36,150 bases of DNA, from positions 1 to 36,150 of the forward strand of contig MNEG01000103.1 of assembly GCA_001917585.1 (NCBI GenBank), read 5' to 3'. The number at the start of each line of letters is the position of its first letter. Position 1 is the stretch's first letter. Below, piece by piece: positions 15,447 to 24,796 of this stretch. This DNA comes from Candidatus Rokubacteria bacterium 13_1_40CM_68_15. Its GTDB lineage: Bacteria; Methylomirabilota; Methylomirabilia; Rokubacteriales; CSP1-6. The notes beneath the pieces were generated by a model. It saw only the letters and a program-made list of their open reading frames with translations, was not told the origin of the DNA and did no database searches. A program made the translations under genes and the position numbers.

Positions 15447-15982
15447 GCGGCCCGCTCACCGTTTCGTCGCGCGCCGAGGCCTGCGCGGCCCTCGTGCGCC
15501 GGGTCGAGGACACCGTCGGCATCCTCCTGTTCGGCGCGATGCTGGTGGTGGTCCTGACCCAGGTGCTCGTCCGCTTCCTGCTCTACCAGTGGCTGCAGAT
15601 CGCCTGGGCGGACGAGATCGGCCGCGCGCTCCTCGTGTGGTCGAGCTTCTGGGGCGCCGTGCTGGTGACACGGGAAAGCCGTCACATCACCGTCGACCTG
15701 GTCTACGATGCCGTGCCGGCGCCGGCACAGCTGGCGCTTCGTATCCTGGGCGATGTGGTGCTGGCCGGATTCCTCCTGCTCGTGCTGTCGATGGGCCTGC
15801 CGATCTTCCTCGACAGCCTGCGGCGCCCCAGCCCGGCCACGGGCCTGCCGTTCTTCATCTTCGACGGCGCCCTGTGGATCAGCAGCGGCCTCATGATCGT
15901 CCACGTCGCGGTGAACGCCGCGCGTCGATGGCGGACGCGCGCCACGCCGACGGCCGCCTCGGCCTCGACCGATCCGCTGTGA
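15443..15982 (+). CDS. dctQ: TRAP transporter small membrane subunit DctQ
   Basis: A 179-aa protein with four hydrophobic helices. The family signature is present as WADEIGRALLVWSSFWGAVL, followed by TRESRHITVDLVYD, in the middle of the protein. DctQ subunits pair with DctM in the inner membrane and help dock the solute receptor. The GTG at 15443 overlaps the preceding stop (GTGA) and gives a start just before helix 1; longer upstream readings are in the amidohydrolase gene and not credible. The stop again overlaps the dctM GTG by 4 bases, so the three genes are translationally chained. Confidence 0.9.
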   Translation: MSGPLTVSSRAEACAALVRRVEDTVGILLFGAMLVVVLTQVLVRFLLYQWLQIAWADEIGRALLVWSSFWGAVLVTRESRHITVDLVYDAVPAPAQLALRILGDVVLAGFLLLVLSMGLPIFLDSLRRPSPATGLPFFIFDGALWISSGLMIVHVAVNAARRWRTRATPTAASASTDPL

Positions 15983-17274
15983 GCAAGGCGGTGCTGATCG
16001 CCATCCTCTTCTGCGGCACCTTCGGCCTGGCCGCGCTCCGTGTTCCCATCGCGTTCGCGATGGGGCTCGCCTCCGCCGTCGTGCTCTATCTCATGGAGGT
16101 CCCGCTCTCGGTCGTGTACGTGAAGATGACGGCGACCGTGGACTCGTGGCCGTTTCTCGCCATCCCGTTCTTTCTCCTCGCTGGCAACCTGATGACGGTG
16201 GGCGGCATCACGACGCGGTTGGTCGATCTGGCCGACGTCCTGGTGGGATGGATCGCGGGCGGCCTGAGCCAGGTGGTCGTCGTGGTGGAGATGATCCTCT
16301 CGGGCATGACGGGCTCCGAGATCGGCGACGCTGCGGCCCTCGGCTCCGTCCTGGTGCCGGCCATGAAGCGGAGCGGCTACGCCGCGAACTATGCGGCCAC
16401 GATCGTGGCCGCGGCCGCCACCATGGGCCCGATCATCCCGCCCAGCATCGCCTTCGTGATCTACGCGGCCATCAACGACCTCAGCATCGGGCGGCTGTTC
16501 CTCGCCGGGATCGTCCCAGGCGTGGTGATGGGCCTGCTGCTCATGGTCATGCAATACGTCATGGCGCGGAAGCACCACTGGCCCCGCCAGCCGTGGCCAA
16601 CGCGTCAGCGCGCCGTGCGCAGCTTCATCGTCGCCTTCCCCGCCCTGTTCATGCCCGTCCTCATCATCGGTGGAATCCTCGGCGGCGTCTTCACCGCGAC
16701 GGAGGCGGGCGCCCTCGCCGTTCCCTACGCGCTGCTGCTGGCCGTGGGCGTGTACCGGGAGCTCGGGTGGCGCGATCTTCCCGGCGTGCTCGCGGCGACG
16801 CTGAAGGACACCGCCGCGATCTTCGTCATCATCGCGGTGGCCGGGATCTTCGGCTACGTGATCACGGTGCTCGGGGTCGGCGTGACGCTCATCGACTTCG
16901 TGACCGGCCTCACGAAGAGTCCGTGGGTCGTCCTCCTGCTCCTGAACATCCTGTTCCTCATCATCGGGCTGTTCGTCGACGTCACCGCGACGATGCTCGT
17001 CTTCGCACCACTGTTTGCCAAGGTCGTGGCCGCCTACAACATCGATCCGGTCCACTTCGCCGTCGTCTTCGTGCTGAACGTGTCGATCGGAATGATGACG
17101 CCCCCCTACGGTCTGACGATGTACCTGATGCTGAGGATCGCCGACATCACGATGATCGACTTCATTCGCGCCATGTGGCCGTTCCTGACCGCGCTCCTGG
17201 TCGCCTTGTTGTTGATCACGTATATTCCGGCCATCACGCTGTGGCTGCCGAATCTGGTGCTCGGTGCTCGCTGA
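15979..17274 (+). CDS. dctM: TRAP transporter large membrane subunit DctM
   Basis: A 431-aa protein with about 12 membrane segments. DctM landmarks include AIPFFLLAGNLMTVGGITTR, the EMILSGMTGSEIGDAAALGS loop, ATMGPIIPPSIAFVIYAA, FTATEAGALAVPYAL and the C-terminal DVTATMLVFAPLF and GMMTPPYGL. It is the sodium-coupled transport channel of the TRAP system. The GTG start at 15979 overlaps the dctQ stop; DctM-like sequence begins immediately (KAVLIAILFCGTFGLAALRV). A 72-base purine-rich gap with several GGAGG-like blocks separates it from dctP. Confidence 0.93.
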   Translation: MSKAVLIAILFCGTFGLAALRVPIAFAMGLASAVVLYLMEVPLSVVYVKMTATVDSWPFLAIPFFLLAGNLMTVGGITTRLVDLADVLVGWIAGGLSQVVVVVEMILSGMTGSEIGDAAALGSVLVPAMKRSGYAANYAATIVAAAATMGPIIPPSIAFVIYAAINDLSIGRLFLAGIVPGVVMGLLLMVMQYVMARKHHWPRQPWPTRQRAVRSFIVAFPALFMPVLIIGGILGGVFTATEAGALAVPYALLLAVGVYRELGWRDLPGVLAATLKDTAAIFVIIAVAGIFGYVITVLGVGVTLIDFVTGLTKSPWVVLLLLNILFLIIGLFVDVTATMLVFAPLFAKVVAAYNIDPVHFAVVFVLNVSIGMMTPPYGLTMYLMLRIADITMIDFIRAMWPFLTALLVALLLITYIPAITLWLPNLVLGAR

Positions 17275-17346
17275 GCGGCGGCCGCCGATGAACACCCGTG
17301 GAGTCGAACGGGAACCTGGAGGAGAGGGAGGAGCAGGAAAGGGGCA

Positions 17347-18339
17347 GTGGTGGGCGTCGGGTTGGCGGTGGCGCTGGTGGGCCTGTCGATCCCCGACGCG
17401 CTGGCCCAGTCGGGAAAGACGATCAAGATCAGGTTCGGCAACTCCCAGGGGCTCGGCGAGACCACCGCCGACACCATGGCCGACTTCAAGAAGGAGGTCG
17501 AGGCCAAGAGCAATGGGCAGATCCAGGTCGAGCTGTATCCGGCCGGCCAGCTGGGCAAGATCGAAGAGGTCGTGGAGATGCTGCGGTCGGGCGCGGTCCA
17601 GATGCACGTCAATTCACCCCAGTACCTGGCGAAGTGGCTCCCGGAAATCCAGGTCACGAGTCTTCCTTATCTCTTCGACGGCCCGGAAGCCGCGGACCGG
17701 GCGCTCGACGGCCCGTTCGGGACGGATCTGAAGGCCAAGGTTCAGGAGAAGACGGACTTCGTCGTCATGGGCTACGAGGAGTACGGCCTCAAGCACGTGT
17801 TCAACCGGAAGCGTCCGATCCGGACCATCGACGATCTGCGGGGCCTCAAGCTGCGCGTCATCGCCTCGCCCGTCACCCTGAAAACCTTTCAGTCGCTGGG
17901 CGCCAGCCCGATCGGCATGGCGTTCTCGGAGATCTACAGCGCGATGCAGACGGGTGTCATCGACGGCGGGGAGCTGCCGTTCACGAGCATCTTCGGGGTC
18001 AAGCTGTACGAAGTGACCAAGTTCATCTCGACCACCGGACACTTCTTCGAGCTCGCGCTCGTGGTCGGCAGCAAGAGCTGGCTCAACGGCCTGACGCCGG
18101 AGCAGCGCAAGATCGTGATGGACGCCGCCCAGAACATGGCGACGACGGCCCGCACCACGAGCCGCGCGTCGCAGGCCACCGCGCGGGCGTTCATGGCCAA
18201 CAAAGGAGTGGAGATCAACGACGTCGCGCCGGCCGAGCTCGCCAAGATGCGCGCGGCCGTCGCCCCGGTGTACGACTGGGCCCGGCAGCAATGGGGTGAC
18301 GCCTATGTCTCCCAGGTGCTCAAGGCGGCCGGCCGCTGA
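17347..18339 (+). CDS. dctP: TRAP transporter periplasmic solute receptor DctP
   Basis: A 330-aa DctP-family receptor. The signal peptide is VGVGLAVALVGLSIPDALAQ, after which the mature domain starts IKIRFGNSQGLGETTADTMA. The ligand-binding Arg segment LRGLKLRVIASP and the helix AMQTGVIDGGELPF are present, indicating a carboxylate-containing ligand as in most TRAP receptors. Start: GTG at 17347 or 17350, just after the purine-rich block GGAGGAGAGGGAGGAGCAGG; no ATG is available in frame upstream. Together with DctQ and DctM this makes a complete TRAP importer between a cyclic amidohydrolase and HyuA/HyuB, so the imported solute is probably a cyclic amide or ureide acid. One base separates the stop from hyuA. 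Confidence 0.92.
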   Translation: MVGVGLAVALVGLSIPDALAQSGKTIKIRFGNSQGLGETTADTMADFKKEVEAKSNGQIQVELYPAGQLGKIEEVVEMLRSGAVQMHVNSPQYLAKWLPEIQVTSLPYLFDGPEAADRALDGPFGTDLKAKVQEKTDFVVMGYEEYGLKHVFNRKRPIRTIDDLRGLKLRVIASPVTLKTFQSLGASPIGMAFSEIYSAMQTGVIDGGELPFTSIFGVKLYEVTKFISTTGHFFELALVVGSKSWLNGLTPEQRKIVMDAAQNMATTARTTSRASQATARAFMANKGVEINDVAPAELAKMRAAVAPVYDWARQQWGDAYVSQVLKAAGR

Positions 18340-18340
18340 C

Positions 18341-20437
18341 ATGGCGCGTTTCCGCGTCGGTGTCGACATCGGCGGGACGTTCACGGACATCGTGTTCCTC
18401 GATGACGACGGGGCCGTCCACACCAAGAAGGTGTCGTCGAGCGTCGACGACTACGCTCGCGCCATCGTCGAGGGCGTCAGGGAGCTCTTCCGAGAAACCG
18501 GCGTGAGCGGGAACGACGTGAGCGAGGTGCTCCACGGCACCACGGTCGCCTCGAACGCGATTCTCGAGCTGCGAGGCGCGCGAACCGGGCTCATCACCAC
18601 CAAGGGGTTTCGTGATGTCCTGGAGATCCGCCGTCTCCGCATGCCGCGCCTGTACGACATCGCCTGGCAGAAGCCGGCGCCCCTCGTCGAGCGGCGCCTG
18701 CGCATGGAAGTCGCCGAGCGGATCACCGCGCGTGGCGAGGTGGAGATTCCCCTCGACCCCGTCGAGGTCGAGCGCGTCCTGGAGCGGCTCCTCGCCGAGG
18801 GGATCGAGGCGCTGGCCGTCTGCCTCCTCAACTCCTACGCGAATCCCGTTCACGAGCAACGGATCAAGGCGATCGTGGACCGGCGCGTGCCCGGGATGCC
18901 GTTCTGCATCAGCACCGACGTGCTGCCCGAGATCCGTGAGTACGAGCGTTCGTCGACGACCGTCATCAACGCCTACGTGATGCCCGTCGTGCAGCGATAT
19001 CTCCGCACGCTGCGCGGCGGCCTGGGTGAGATCGGCGTGACGACGCCTCTGCTCATCATCCAGTCGAACGGGGGCTTGATGACCGCCGAGGCCGCCTCGC
19101 GCACGCCGATGCACATCATCGAGTCCGGTCCGGCCGCTGGCGTCATCGGGGCCCAGGCCCTCGCGCGGCGAACGGGCATGGCGAAGATCATCACGTTCGA
19201 CATGGGCGGGACCACGGCCAAGGCCTCGATCGTCGAGGACGGCGAAGTCAATCGCGCCACCGAGTATTCGGTGGGCGGCGGGATCATGCACGGCTCCCGG
19301 CTGCTCAGTGGAAGCGGCTATCAGCTCCGCGTTCCGGCCATCGACCTGGCCGAGGTCGGTGCGGGCGGCGGCTCCATCGTTTGGATCGATACGGGCGGCT
19401 CGGTGCAGGTCGGCCCGCGCAGCGCGGGCGCCTACCCCGGTCCGCTCTGCTACGACCTCGGCGGCACCGAGCCGACCATCACCGACGCCAACGTGATCCT
19501 CGGCTACTTGAACCCGAGCCACCTGGTGGGCGGGGCGCTCAAGCTCAACGCGGCCCGCTCCCAGGAAGTCTTCCAGGCGCGCATCGCGCGGCCGCTAGGT
19601 CTCGGGCTCGCCGATGCCGCCTACGGCGCGCATCTGATCGCCGCGTCCAACATGATCCGCGCCATCAAGGCGGTCTCCAGCGAACGGGGCCGCGACCCGC
19701 GCGAGTACGCGCTGTTCGCCTTCGGTGGCAACGGCCCGCTCTTCGCCGCCGGCATGGCGCGCCAGCTCGACATGACACGGATCGTCGTCCCGCCCGCGCC
19801 CGGCCTGTTCTCCTCCTTCGGACTCCTGTATGGCGAGGTCGAACACCACTACGTGAAGACGTACCGTCGCGCCACCCGGACTCTCGAGCTCGGTGAGCTG
19901 AACGGGATCGTGGCGACGATGGAAGCCGAGGCGCTCGCCCAGCTCGCGTCGGAAGGCTTCACTGGGCCCTCCGCCCGGCTCCGGCGGTCGGCCGATCTCT
20001 GCTATCAGGGCCAGTCGTTCGAGTTGACCGTGCCGCTGGCCGTGGGGCAGCTCGACCCGCCCGCCATCAGCGAGCTCGAGCACGCATTCGGTCGCGAGCA
20101 CGAGCGCGTGTACGGCCACCGCGCCGGGCCCGACGAGCCCGTGCAGCTCGTCAGTCTCCGCCTGGTGGCCCAGGGCATCCCCGACCGACCGCGAGTGCCG
20201 GACCGCGTCGTCGTCGATCGCCACCAGCCGGCGGCCGCCGGGGAGTCCGCCCGGCGCGAGGTCTACTTCGGGCCCGAGCACGGATGGCGGCAGACCCCGA
20301 TCCTGCGTCGTGCCGACCTCGAGGACGTCGTGGCGGGTCCGGCGATCGTCGAGGAGTACGATGCGACCTGCCTGATCCCTCCGACCGCCGCCGGGCGCCT
20401 GGACACCTACGGCAACATCGTGATCGAGCTACAGTGA
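18341..20437 (+). CDS. hyuA: Hydantoinase/oxoprolinase subunit A (HyuA)
   Basis: A 698-aa HyuA-type protein, normal length. The N-terminal phosphate-binding loop is FRVGVDIGGTFTDIVF, the second actin-like nucleotide loop TFDMGGTTAKASIV, and the region AEVGAGGGSIVWIDTGGSV through YPGPLCYDLGGTEPTITDAN is diagnostic, as are FAFGGNGPLFAAGMARQL and the C-terminal barrel part. HyuA proteins use ATP to activate lactam or imide carbonyls (5-oxoproline, N-methylhydantoin) or, in relatives, carboxylate acetone or acetophenone, always with a HyuB partner. It begins one base after dctP and is followed by hyuB 4 bases later. The substrate cannot be read, but the TRAP and amidohydrolase neighbours favour a hydantoin, imide or lactam. 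Confidence 0.95.
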   Translation: MARFRVGVDIGGTFTDIVFLDDDGAVHTKKVSSSVDDYARAIVEGVRELFRETGVSGNDVSEVLHGTTVASNAILELRGARTGLITTKGFRDVLEIRRLRMPRLYDIAWQKPAPLVERRLRMEVAERITARGEVEIPLDPVEVERVLERLLAEGIEALAVCLLNSYANPVHEQRIKAIVDRRVPGMPFCISTDVLPEIREYERSSTTVINAYVMPVVQRYLRTLRGGLGEIGVTTPLLIIQSNGGLMTAEAASRTPMHIIESGPAAGVIGAQALARRTGMAKIITFDMGGTTAKASIVEDGEVNRATEYSVGGGIMHGSRLLSGSGYQLRVPAIDLAEVGAGGGSIVWIDTGGSVQVGPRSAGAYPGPLCYDLGGTEPTITDANVILGYLNPSHLVGGALKLNAARSQEVFQARIARPLGLGLADAAYGAHLIAASNMIRAIKAVSSERGRDPREYALFAFGGNGPLFAAGMARQLDMTRIVVPPAPGLFSSFGLLYGEVEHHYVKTYRRATRTLELGELNGIVATMEAEALAQLASEGFTGPSARLRRSADLCYQGQSFELTVPLAVGQLDPPAISELEHAFGREHERVYGHRAGPDEPVQLVSLRLVAQGIPDRPRVPDRVVVDRHQPAAAGESARREVYFGPEHGWRQTPILRRADLEDVVAGPAIVEEYDATCLIPPTAAGRLDTYGNIVIELQ

Positions 20438-20441
20438 GGAC

Positions 20442-22226
20442 ATGAACACCACGGGTCGCGATCCCATCGGCTTCGAGCTCTTCAAGAACACGTTGTTCTC
20501 GATCGCCGACGAGATGGCGCTGACGATCTACCGCACGGCGTATTCCGGCGTCCTGAAGGACGGGATGGACTATTCGACCGCGTTCTGCGACGGCGACGGC
20601 CGCACGGTCGCGCAGGGGCTCACCATGCCGGGGCACCTCGGCTCGTTCCCCGACGCGCTCGGCGCGACGCTCAAGCGCTTCGGCCATCGCATGAAGCCCG
20701 GCGACATCTACTGTCTCAACGATCCGTTCGAGGGCGGGATGCACCTGCCCGACGTGTTCATCCTGAAGCCGATCTTTCATCGAGACGAGCGGATTGCCTT
20801 CGCGGGCACCGTGTGCCACCAGACCGACATGGGTGGCCGCGTCGCCGGCTCCAATGCCTCGGACTCCACGGAGACGTACCAGGAAGGCCTGCGGATCCCG
20901 CCCGTGAAGATGTACGACGGGGGCGAACCGAACGAAACGCTCTTTCGGCTGATCGAGAAGAATGTGCGGGTGCCCGTCCGGGTGTTCGGCGACATGCGGG
21001 CTCAGCTCTCGGCCTGCCATATCGCGGAGGCGGCGTTCTTGCGCCTGGTCGAGACGCGCGGCGCCGAGACGGTCAAAGGTCACATGCACGAGCTGATGGA
21101 CTACACCGAGCGGATGACTCGCGCCGCGCTGCGCGAGCTGCCGGACGGAGAGTGGAGCTTCGAGGACTGGATCGACGACGACGGCATCGACTATGGCAAG
21201 CCCATCCGGCTCTTCGTGACGCTCAGGAAGTCCGGCGACACGCTCGTGGCCGACTGGACCGGGTCGTCACCGCAGGTGAAGGGCGCGATCAACAACACGC
21301 TCTCGTACACCAAGGCGGCGACGTATACCGGCATCAAGTCGGTACTGCCCGCGGAGATCCCGAACAACGACGGCTTCCATCGCGCCGTGCAGGTCATCGC
21401 CCCGCCCGGCACGATCGCCAATTGCGTGCTGCCGGCGGCCACCGCCGCCCGCGGCCTCACCGGCTTCCGCATGGTCGACTGCGTCTTTGGCGCGCTCGCG
21501 ATGATGCTGCCCGATCGCGTCTTTGCCGCCTCCGATGGCGGGAACACGGGCATCTCCATCGGCGGCTACCACGCCGATCGGCGACCGTTCATCTACGTCG
21601 ATTTCATCTGCTCGGCCTGGGGCGGCCGGCCGTGGGCGGACGGCCTCGATGGCAACGCCAGCATGTTTGCGAACCTCTCCTCCCACCCTGCGGAGATCAT
21701 CGAGGTCGAGCATCCGCTCGAGATCCTCGCCCTGGAGTTCGTTCCGGATACGGGCGGCGCCGGGAAATTTCGCGGCGGCATGGGCTTCCGGCGCGATTAC
21801 CGCTTCGTCGAGGAGGAGGCCGTGCTGCAGGTCCGCTCCGACCGACGGGCCTTCCAGCCCTTCGGGCTCTACGGTGGAAGCCCCGGGAAGCCCTCGGTCA
21901 ACATCATCAACCCTCACGCGGAGCATCGCGTCGTGCCGGCCAAGGTCACGATGACGATCACGCGCGGTGACGTCTACCGCCACGAGTTGCCGGGCGGCGG
22001 TGGCTGGGGCGATCCGCTCCAGCGTGATCCCGCGTCCGTTCTGCGAGATGTCGTCAACGAGCTCGTCAGCGTGCGATCGGCCCACGACGACTATGGTGTC
22101 GTCGTCGACACGGCACGTGGTGAGATCGACGAAGCGGCCACCGGGCGCCGGCGCGCCGAGCTTCGCGCGCAGCGCGCCGCCGGGTGGCCACCGGTCGTCA
22201 ACCGGACGCAGCCGAGCGGACGCTGA
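20442..22226 (+). CDS. hyuB: Hydantoinase/oxoprolinase subunit B (HyuB)
   Basis: A 594-aa HyuB-family protein. Landmarks in order are FELFKNTLFSIADEMALTIY near the N-terminus, STAFCDGDGRTVAQGLTMPG, NDPFEGGMHLPDVFILKP, the putative metal-site segment VCHQTDMGGRVAGSN, VADWTGSSPQVKGAINNT, DGGNTGISIGGYHADRRPF and the C-terminal GGGGWGDPLQRDP, which is a family hallmark. It is the partner of HyuA in ATP-dependent ring opening or carboxylation. Length and motif order are complete. It is 4 bases after hyuA and 2 bases before the propeller gene, clearly one operon. Confidence 0.95.
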   Translation: MNTTGRDPIGFELFKNTLFSIADEMALTIYRTAYSGVLKDGMDYSTAFCDGDGRTVAQGLTMPGHLGSFPDALGATLKRFGHRMKPGDIYCLNDPFEGGMHLPDVFILKPIFHRDERIAFAGTVCHQTDMGGRVAGSNASDSTETYQEGLRIPPVKMYDGGEPNETLFRLIEKNVRVPVRVFGDMRAQLSACHIAEAAFLRLVETRGAETVKGHMHELMDYTERMTRAALRELPDGEWSFEDWIDDDGIDYGKPIRLFVTLRKSGDTLVADWTGSSPQVKGAINNTLSYTKAATYTGIKSVLPAEIPNNDGFHRAVQVIAPPGTIANCVLPAATAARGLTGFRMVDCVFGALAMMLPDRVFAASDGGNTGISIGGYHADRRPFIYVDFICSAWGGRPWADGLDGNASMFANLSSHPAEIIEVEHPLEILALEFVPDTGGAGKFRGGMGFRRDYRFVEEEAVLQVRSDRRAFQPFGLYGGSPGKPSVNIINPHAEHRVVPAKVTMTITRGDVYRHELPGGGGWGDPLQRDPASVLRDVVNELVSVRSAHDDYGVVVDTARGEIDEAATGRRRAELRAQRAAGWPPVVNRTQPSGR

Positions 22227-22228
22227 CC

Positions 22229-23086
22229 ATGGCCAACGGCCGGAGCGGCCTCGTCGTCGGCACCGGTGATTACGTCTACGATGTCATCAGTCCATGGGGC
22301 GTCCTGCCGGCGGGGATGACGCTGGGCATCGTGAGTCACGTCGCCGTCGACTCACGGGACCGCGTCTACTTCTACCAGCGGAAGAACCCGCCCGTCCTCG
22401 TGTTCGACGCCGACGGCAACTTCCTCACCGGCTGGGGCGACGGCCGCCTGCGCGATGCGCACGGCATCTACATCGGGCCGGACGACCACATCTTCGTCTG
22501 TAACCGTGACGAGCACGAGGTGGTGAAGCTCACGCCGGACGGGAAGGTGGTGCTCACGCTGGGCCAGCGCGGGCGTCCGGCGCTGCGTGCCCCGTTCAAT
22601 CACCCGGCCGACGTCGCGGTCGCGCGAAACGGCGACATCTACGTCGCCGACGGGTACGGCAACTCCTCGGTGCATCGGTTCTCGGCGGAGGGAAAGTACC
22701 TTCAAACGTGGGGTGGACCCGGGCTCGGCCGCGCCCAGTTCACGACGCCGCACGGGATCTGGGTCGACACGCGCGACCGGATCTTCGTTGCCGACCGGGA
22801 GAACAACCGTGTGCAGCTCTTCAGTCCCGAGGGCGACTTCTACGGGGAGTGGGGCGATCTCCACAAGCCGATGGACATCTACATCGATCCGGGAGGCACG
22901 GTCTACGTCACCGACCAGATCCCCCGGATCACGATGTTCTCACCCGACGGCCAGATGCTCGCGCGCGGTCGTCCCGTCGACGCCGGCGCCCACGGTGTCT
23001 GGGGCGACTCACGAGGCAATCTCTACCTGGCGGAGATGCGGTTGACGCAGGTGACGAAGCTCGTGCGCCGAGCGCCCGGGCGGTAG
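22229..23086 (+). CDS. NHL-repeat six-bladed beta-propeller protein
   Basis: A 285-aa protein of NHL-type blades: VAVDSRDRVYFYQRKNPPVL, GIYIGPDDHIFVCNRDEHEV, VAVARNGDIYVADGYGNSSV, GIWVDTRDRIFVADRENNRV and IYIDPGGTVYVTDQIPRITM are successive repeats. Similarity is to the PAL domain of peptidylglycine alpha-amidating enzymes and to streptogramin-lyase-like propellers. No signal peptide is present, so it should be cytoplasmic unless exported otherwise. It is embedded between hyuB (2 bases) and the ThDP enzyme gene (25 bases). It might be a lyase or lactonase acting on the ring-opened product, or a scaffold; neither can be shown from sequence. Confidence 0.88.
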   Translation: MANGRSGLVVGTGDYVYDVISPWGVLPAGMTLGIVSHVAVDSRDRVYFYQRKNPPVLVFDADGNFLTGWGDGRLRDAHGIYIGPDDHIFVCNRDEHEVVKLTPDGKVVLTLGQRGRPALRAPFNHPADVAVARNGDIYVADGYGNSSVHRFSAEGKYLQTWGGPGLGRAQFTTPHGIWVDTRDRIFVADRENNRVQLFSPEGDFYGEWGDLHKPMDIYIDPGGTVYVTDQIPRITMFSPDGQMLARGRPVDAGAHGVWGDSRGNLYLAEMRLTQVTKLVRRAPGR

Positions 23087-23111
23087 GGCAGAGAGGCAAG
23101 GAGGAACCCTC

Positions 23112-24743
23112 ATGGCGAAGGTCACCGGCAACACCCTCGTCGCCCGGGCGCTGAAGGCGGAGAGGCGATCTTCTATCTCGCCGGCGGACCGATGTTCGAT
23201 GTGATGTGGGAGGCCATGCGCCTCGGTATCCGAGCCATCCACACCCGGCACGAGCAGGGCGCGGCCATGATGGCGCACGGATATGCGCGCGCGTGTGGCA
23301 AGCCGGGCCTCGTCAATACCTCGTCCGGGCCCGGCACGATCAATGCCGCCACCGGCATGATCAACGCCCTGCTCGACGCCGCCCCCGTGATCCTGCTCGC
23401 CGGGGCCAGCCCCCTCCGCACCCGCGATCTGGAGGACTTTCAGGAGGTCGACCAGGTCGGCGCGATGCGTCCGCTCACCAAGTGGGCCGTGCAGGTCCAC
23501 GAGGCGCGGCGAATTCCGGAGTACGTCGGCGCCGCCTATCGTAAAGCCCTCGGCAACCGCCCGGGCCCGGTGCATCTCGACTTTCCCGGCGACGTGCTCT
23601 ACGGCGAGATCGACGAGGACACGGTCGTGCCGGCCGGGAGCCCGCGGGCGGCCCGGCCGTCCGGCGATCTCGATGCCATCCGCGAGGCGACCCGACTCCT
23701 GAGAGCGGCCGAACGGCCGCTCGTCCTCACCGGCAGTGGCGTCCTCTGGTCGGGTGCAAGCGAAGCGCTCCGCGCCTTCGTCGACCGTACGCACATTCCG
23801 TTCTTCACCACGCCTCAGGGACGCGGCGTCATTCCCGACGACCATCCGCTCGCCTTCCTCAATGCCCGCTCCACGGCGTTCCGCGAGGCCGACGTGCTCC
23901 TCGTGATCGGCACCCGCTTCAACGTGCTCCTGGGATTCGGCCGTGCCCCGCGCTTCGCGCCCGACGTCAAGGTGATCATGGTCAACACCGACGCCGAGGA
24001 GGTCGGCAAGGGGCGTCCCGTCGATCTGGGCATCGTCGGCGATGCCCGCACCGTGTTGACGCAGCTCCTGGCCGACGCCGATCGTGCCGGCGACTGGCCG
24101 ACGGAAACGGCGTGGATCCGCCACCTCCGCGAGGTCGATCACAAGAAAGCCCAGGAGATGAAGCCGCTCCTCGAGAGCGACCACGTGCCGATCCATCCCC
24201 TGCGGCTCTGTCACGAGCTCGGAAGGTTCATGGAGCGCGACGCCGTGCTCTGTGTCGACGGTCACGACACGCTCAACTTCGCGCGGCAATCCATTCCCAC
24301 GTTCGTGCCCGGCCACCGCATCAACGCCGGGCCGAATGGCTGCATGGGCGTGGCCGTGCCCAATGCCATCGGCGCCCAGGTCGCCCGGCCGGACAAGCAG
24401 GTGATCGCGCTCACCGGCGACGGGTCGTTCGGCATGAACGGCTTCGAGATCGACACCGCCGTGCGCGAGCACCTGCCGGTCATCACCGTCGTCTGCAACA
24501 AACGGAGGCTGGACGGCCAATCATCCTCCCAAGCCGGGCCGCGACCTGCCCTTCACGAGCTACGAGCGCATCGTGGAGGCGCTCGGCGGCCACGGCGAAC
24601 GCGTGGAGCGGCCCGAGGACATCCGGCCGGCGCTCGACCGCGCGGCGAAGGCCGGCGTACCCGCGTGCGTCAACGTGATCTGCGACCCGGCGGCTCGGTC
24701 CGAGACGGCGCGGTTCAGCTCGTACTTCCAGCAGCAGCACTGA
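23112..24743 (+). pseudogene. ThDP-dependent 2-hydroxyacyl-CoA lyase/oxalyl-CoA decarboxylase-like enzyme, two frameshifts
   Basis: The start ATG at 23112 (GGAGG upstream) encodes MAKVTGNTLVARALKAE, then the frame breaks near 23160-23168 and resumes as AIFYLAGGPMFDVMWEAM. The main part has the catalytic Glu in HTRHEQGAAMM and the ThDP motif beginning GDGSFGMNGFEID. At 24500-24502 an extra A in AAA shifts the frame exactly in the CNNGGW part of the ThDP/Mg motif; in the corrected frame the protein continues PGRDLPFTSYERIVEAL and ends FSSYFQQQH at 24743. The middle domain (TPQGRGVIPDDHPLAFLNAR, VIGTRFNVLLGFGRAPRFAP) resembles HACL1 and oxalyl-CoA decarboxylase more than acetolactate synthase. 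It precedes an Frc-like CoA-transferase gene, its usual metabolic partner. A true pseudogene or two assembly indels are both possible. Confidence 0.82.
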
Positions 24744-24796
24744 CGCCCGGGCCGGCGCGCCAGCATGCGAGCGTATCCGAGGAGGAGGATCACCCG

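Noticed and set aside
15703-17607. Minus-strand frame of 634 codons opposite dctM
   Set aside because: Composition rich in His, Asp, Arg and Gln with no protein pattern; it is the antisense shadow of GC-rich membrane-protein codons.
18320-19522. Minus-strand frame of 400 codons opposite hyuA
   Set aside because: Antisense shadow; hyuA on the plus strand has full family motifs.
23009-24520. Minus-strand frame of 503 codons opposite the ThDP enzyme
   Set aside because: Antisense of a clearly conserved protein; no start context or family signature.
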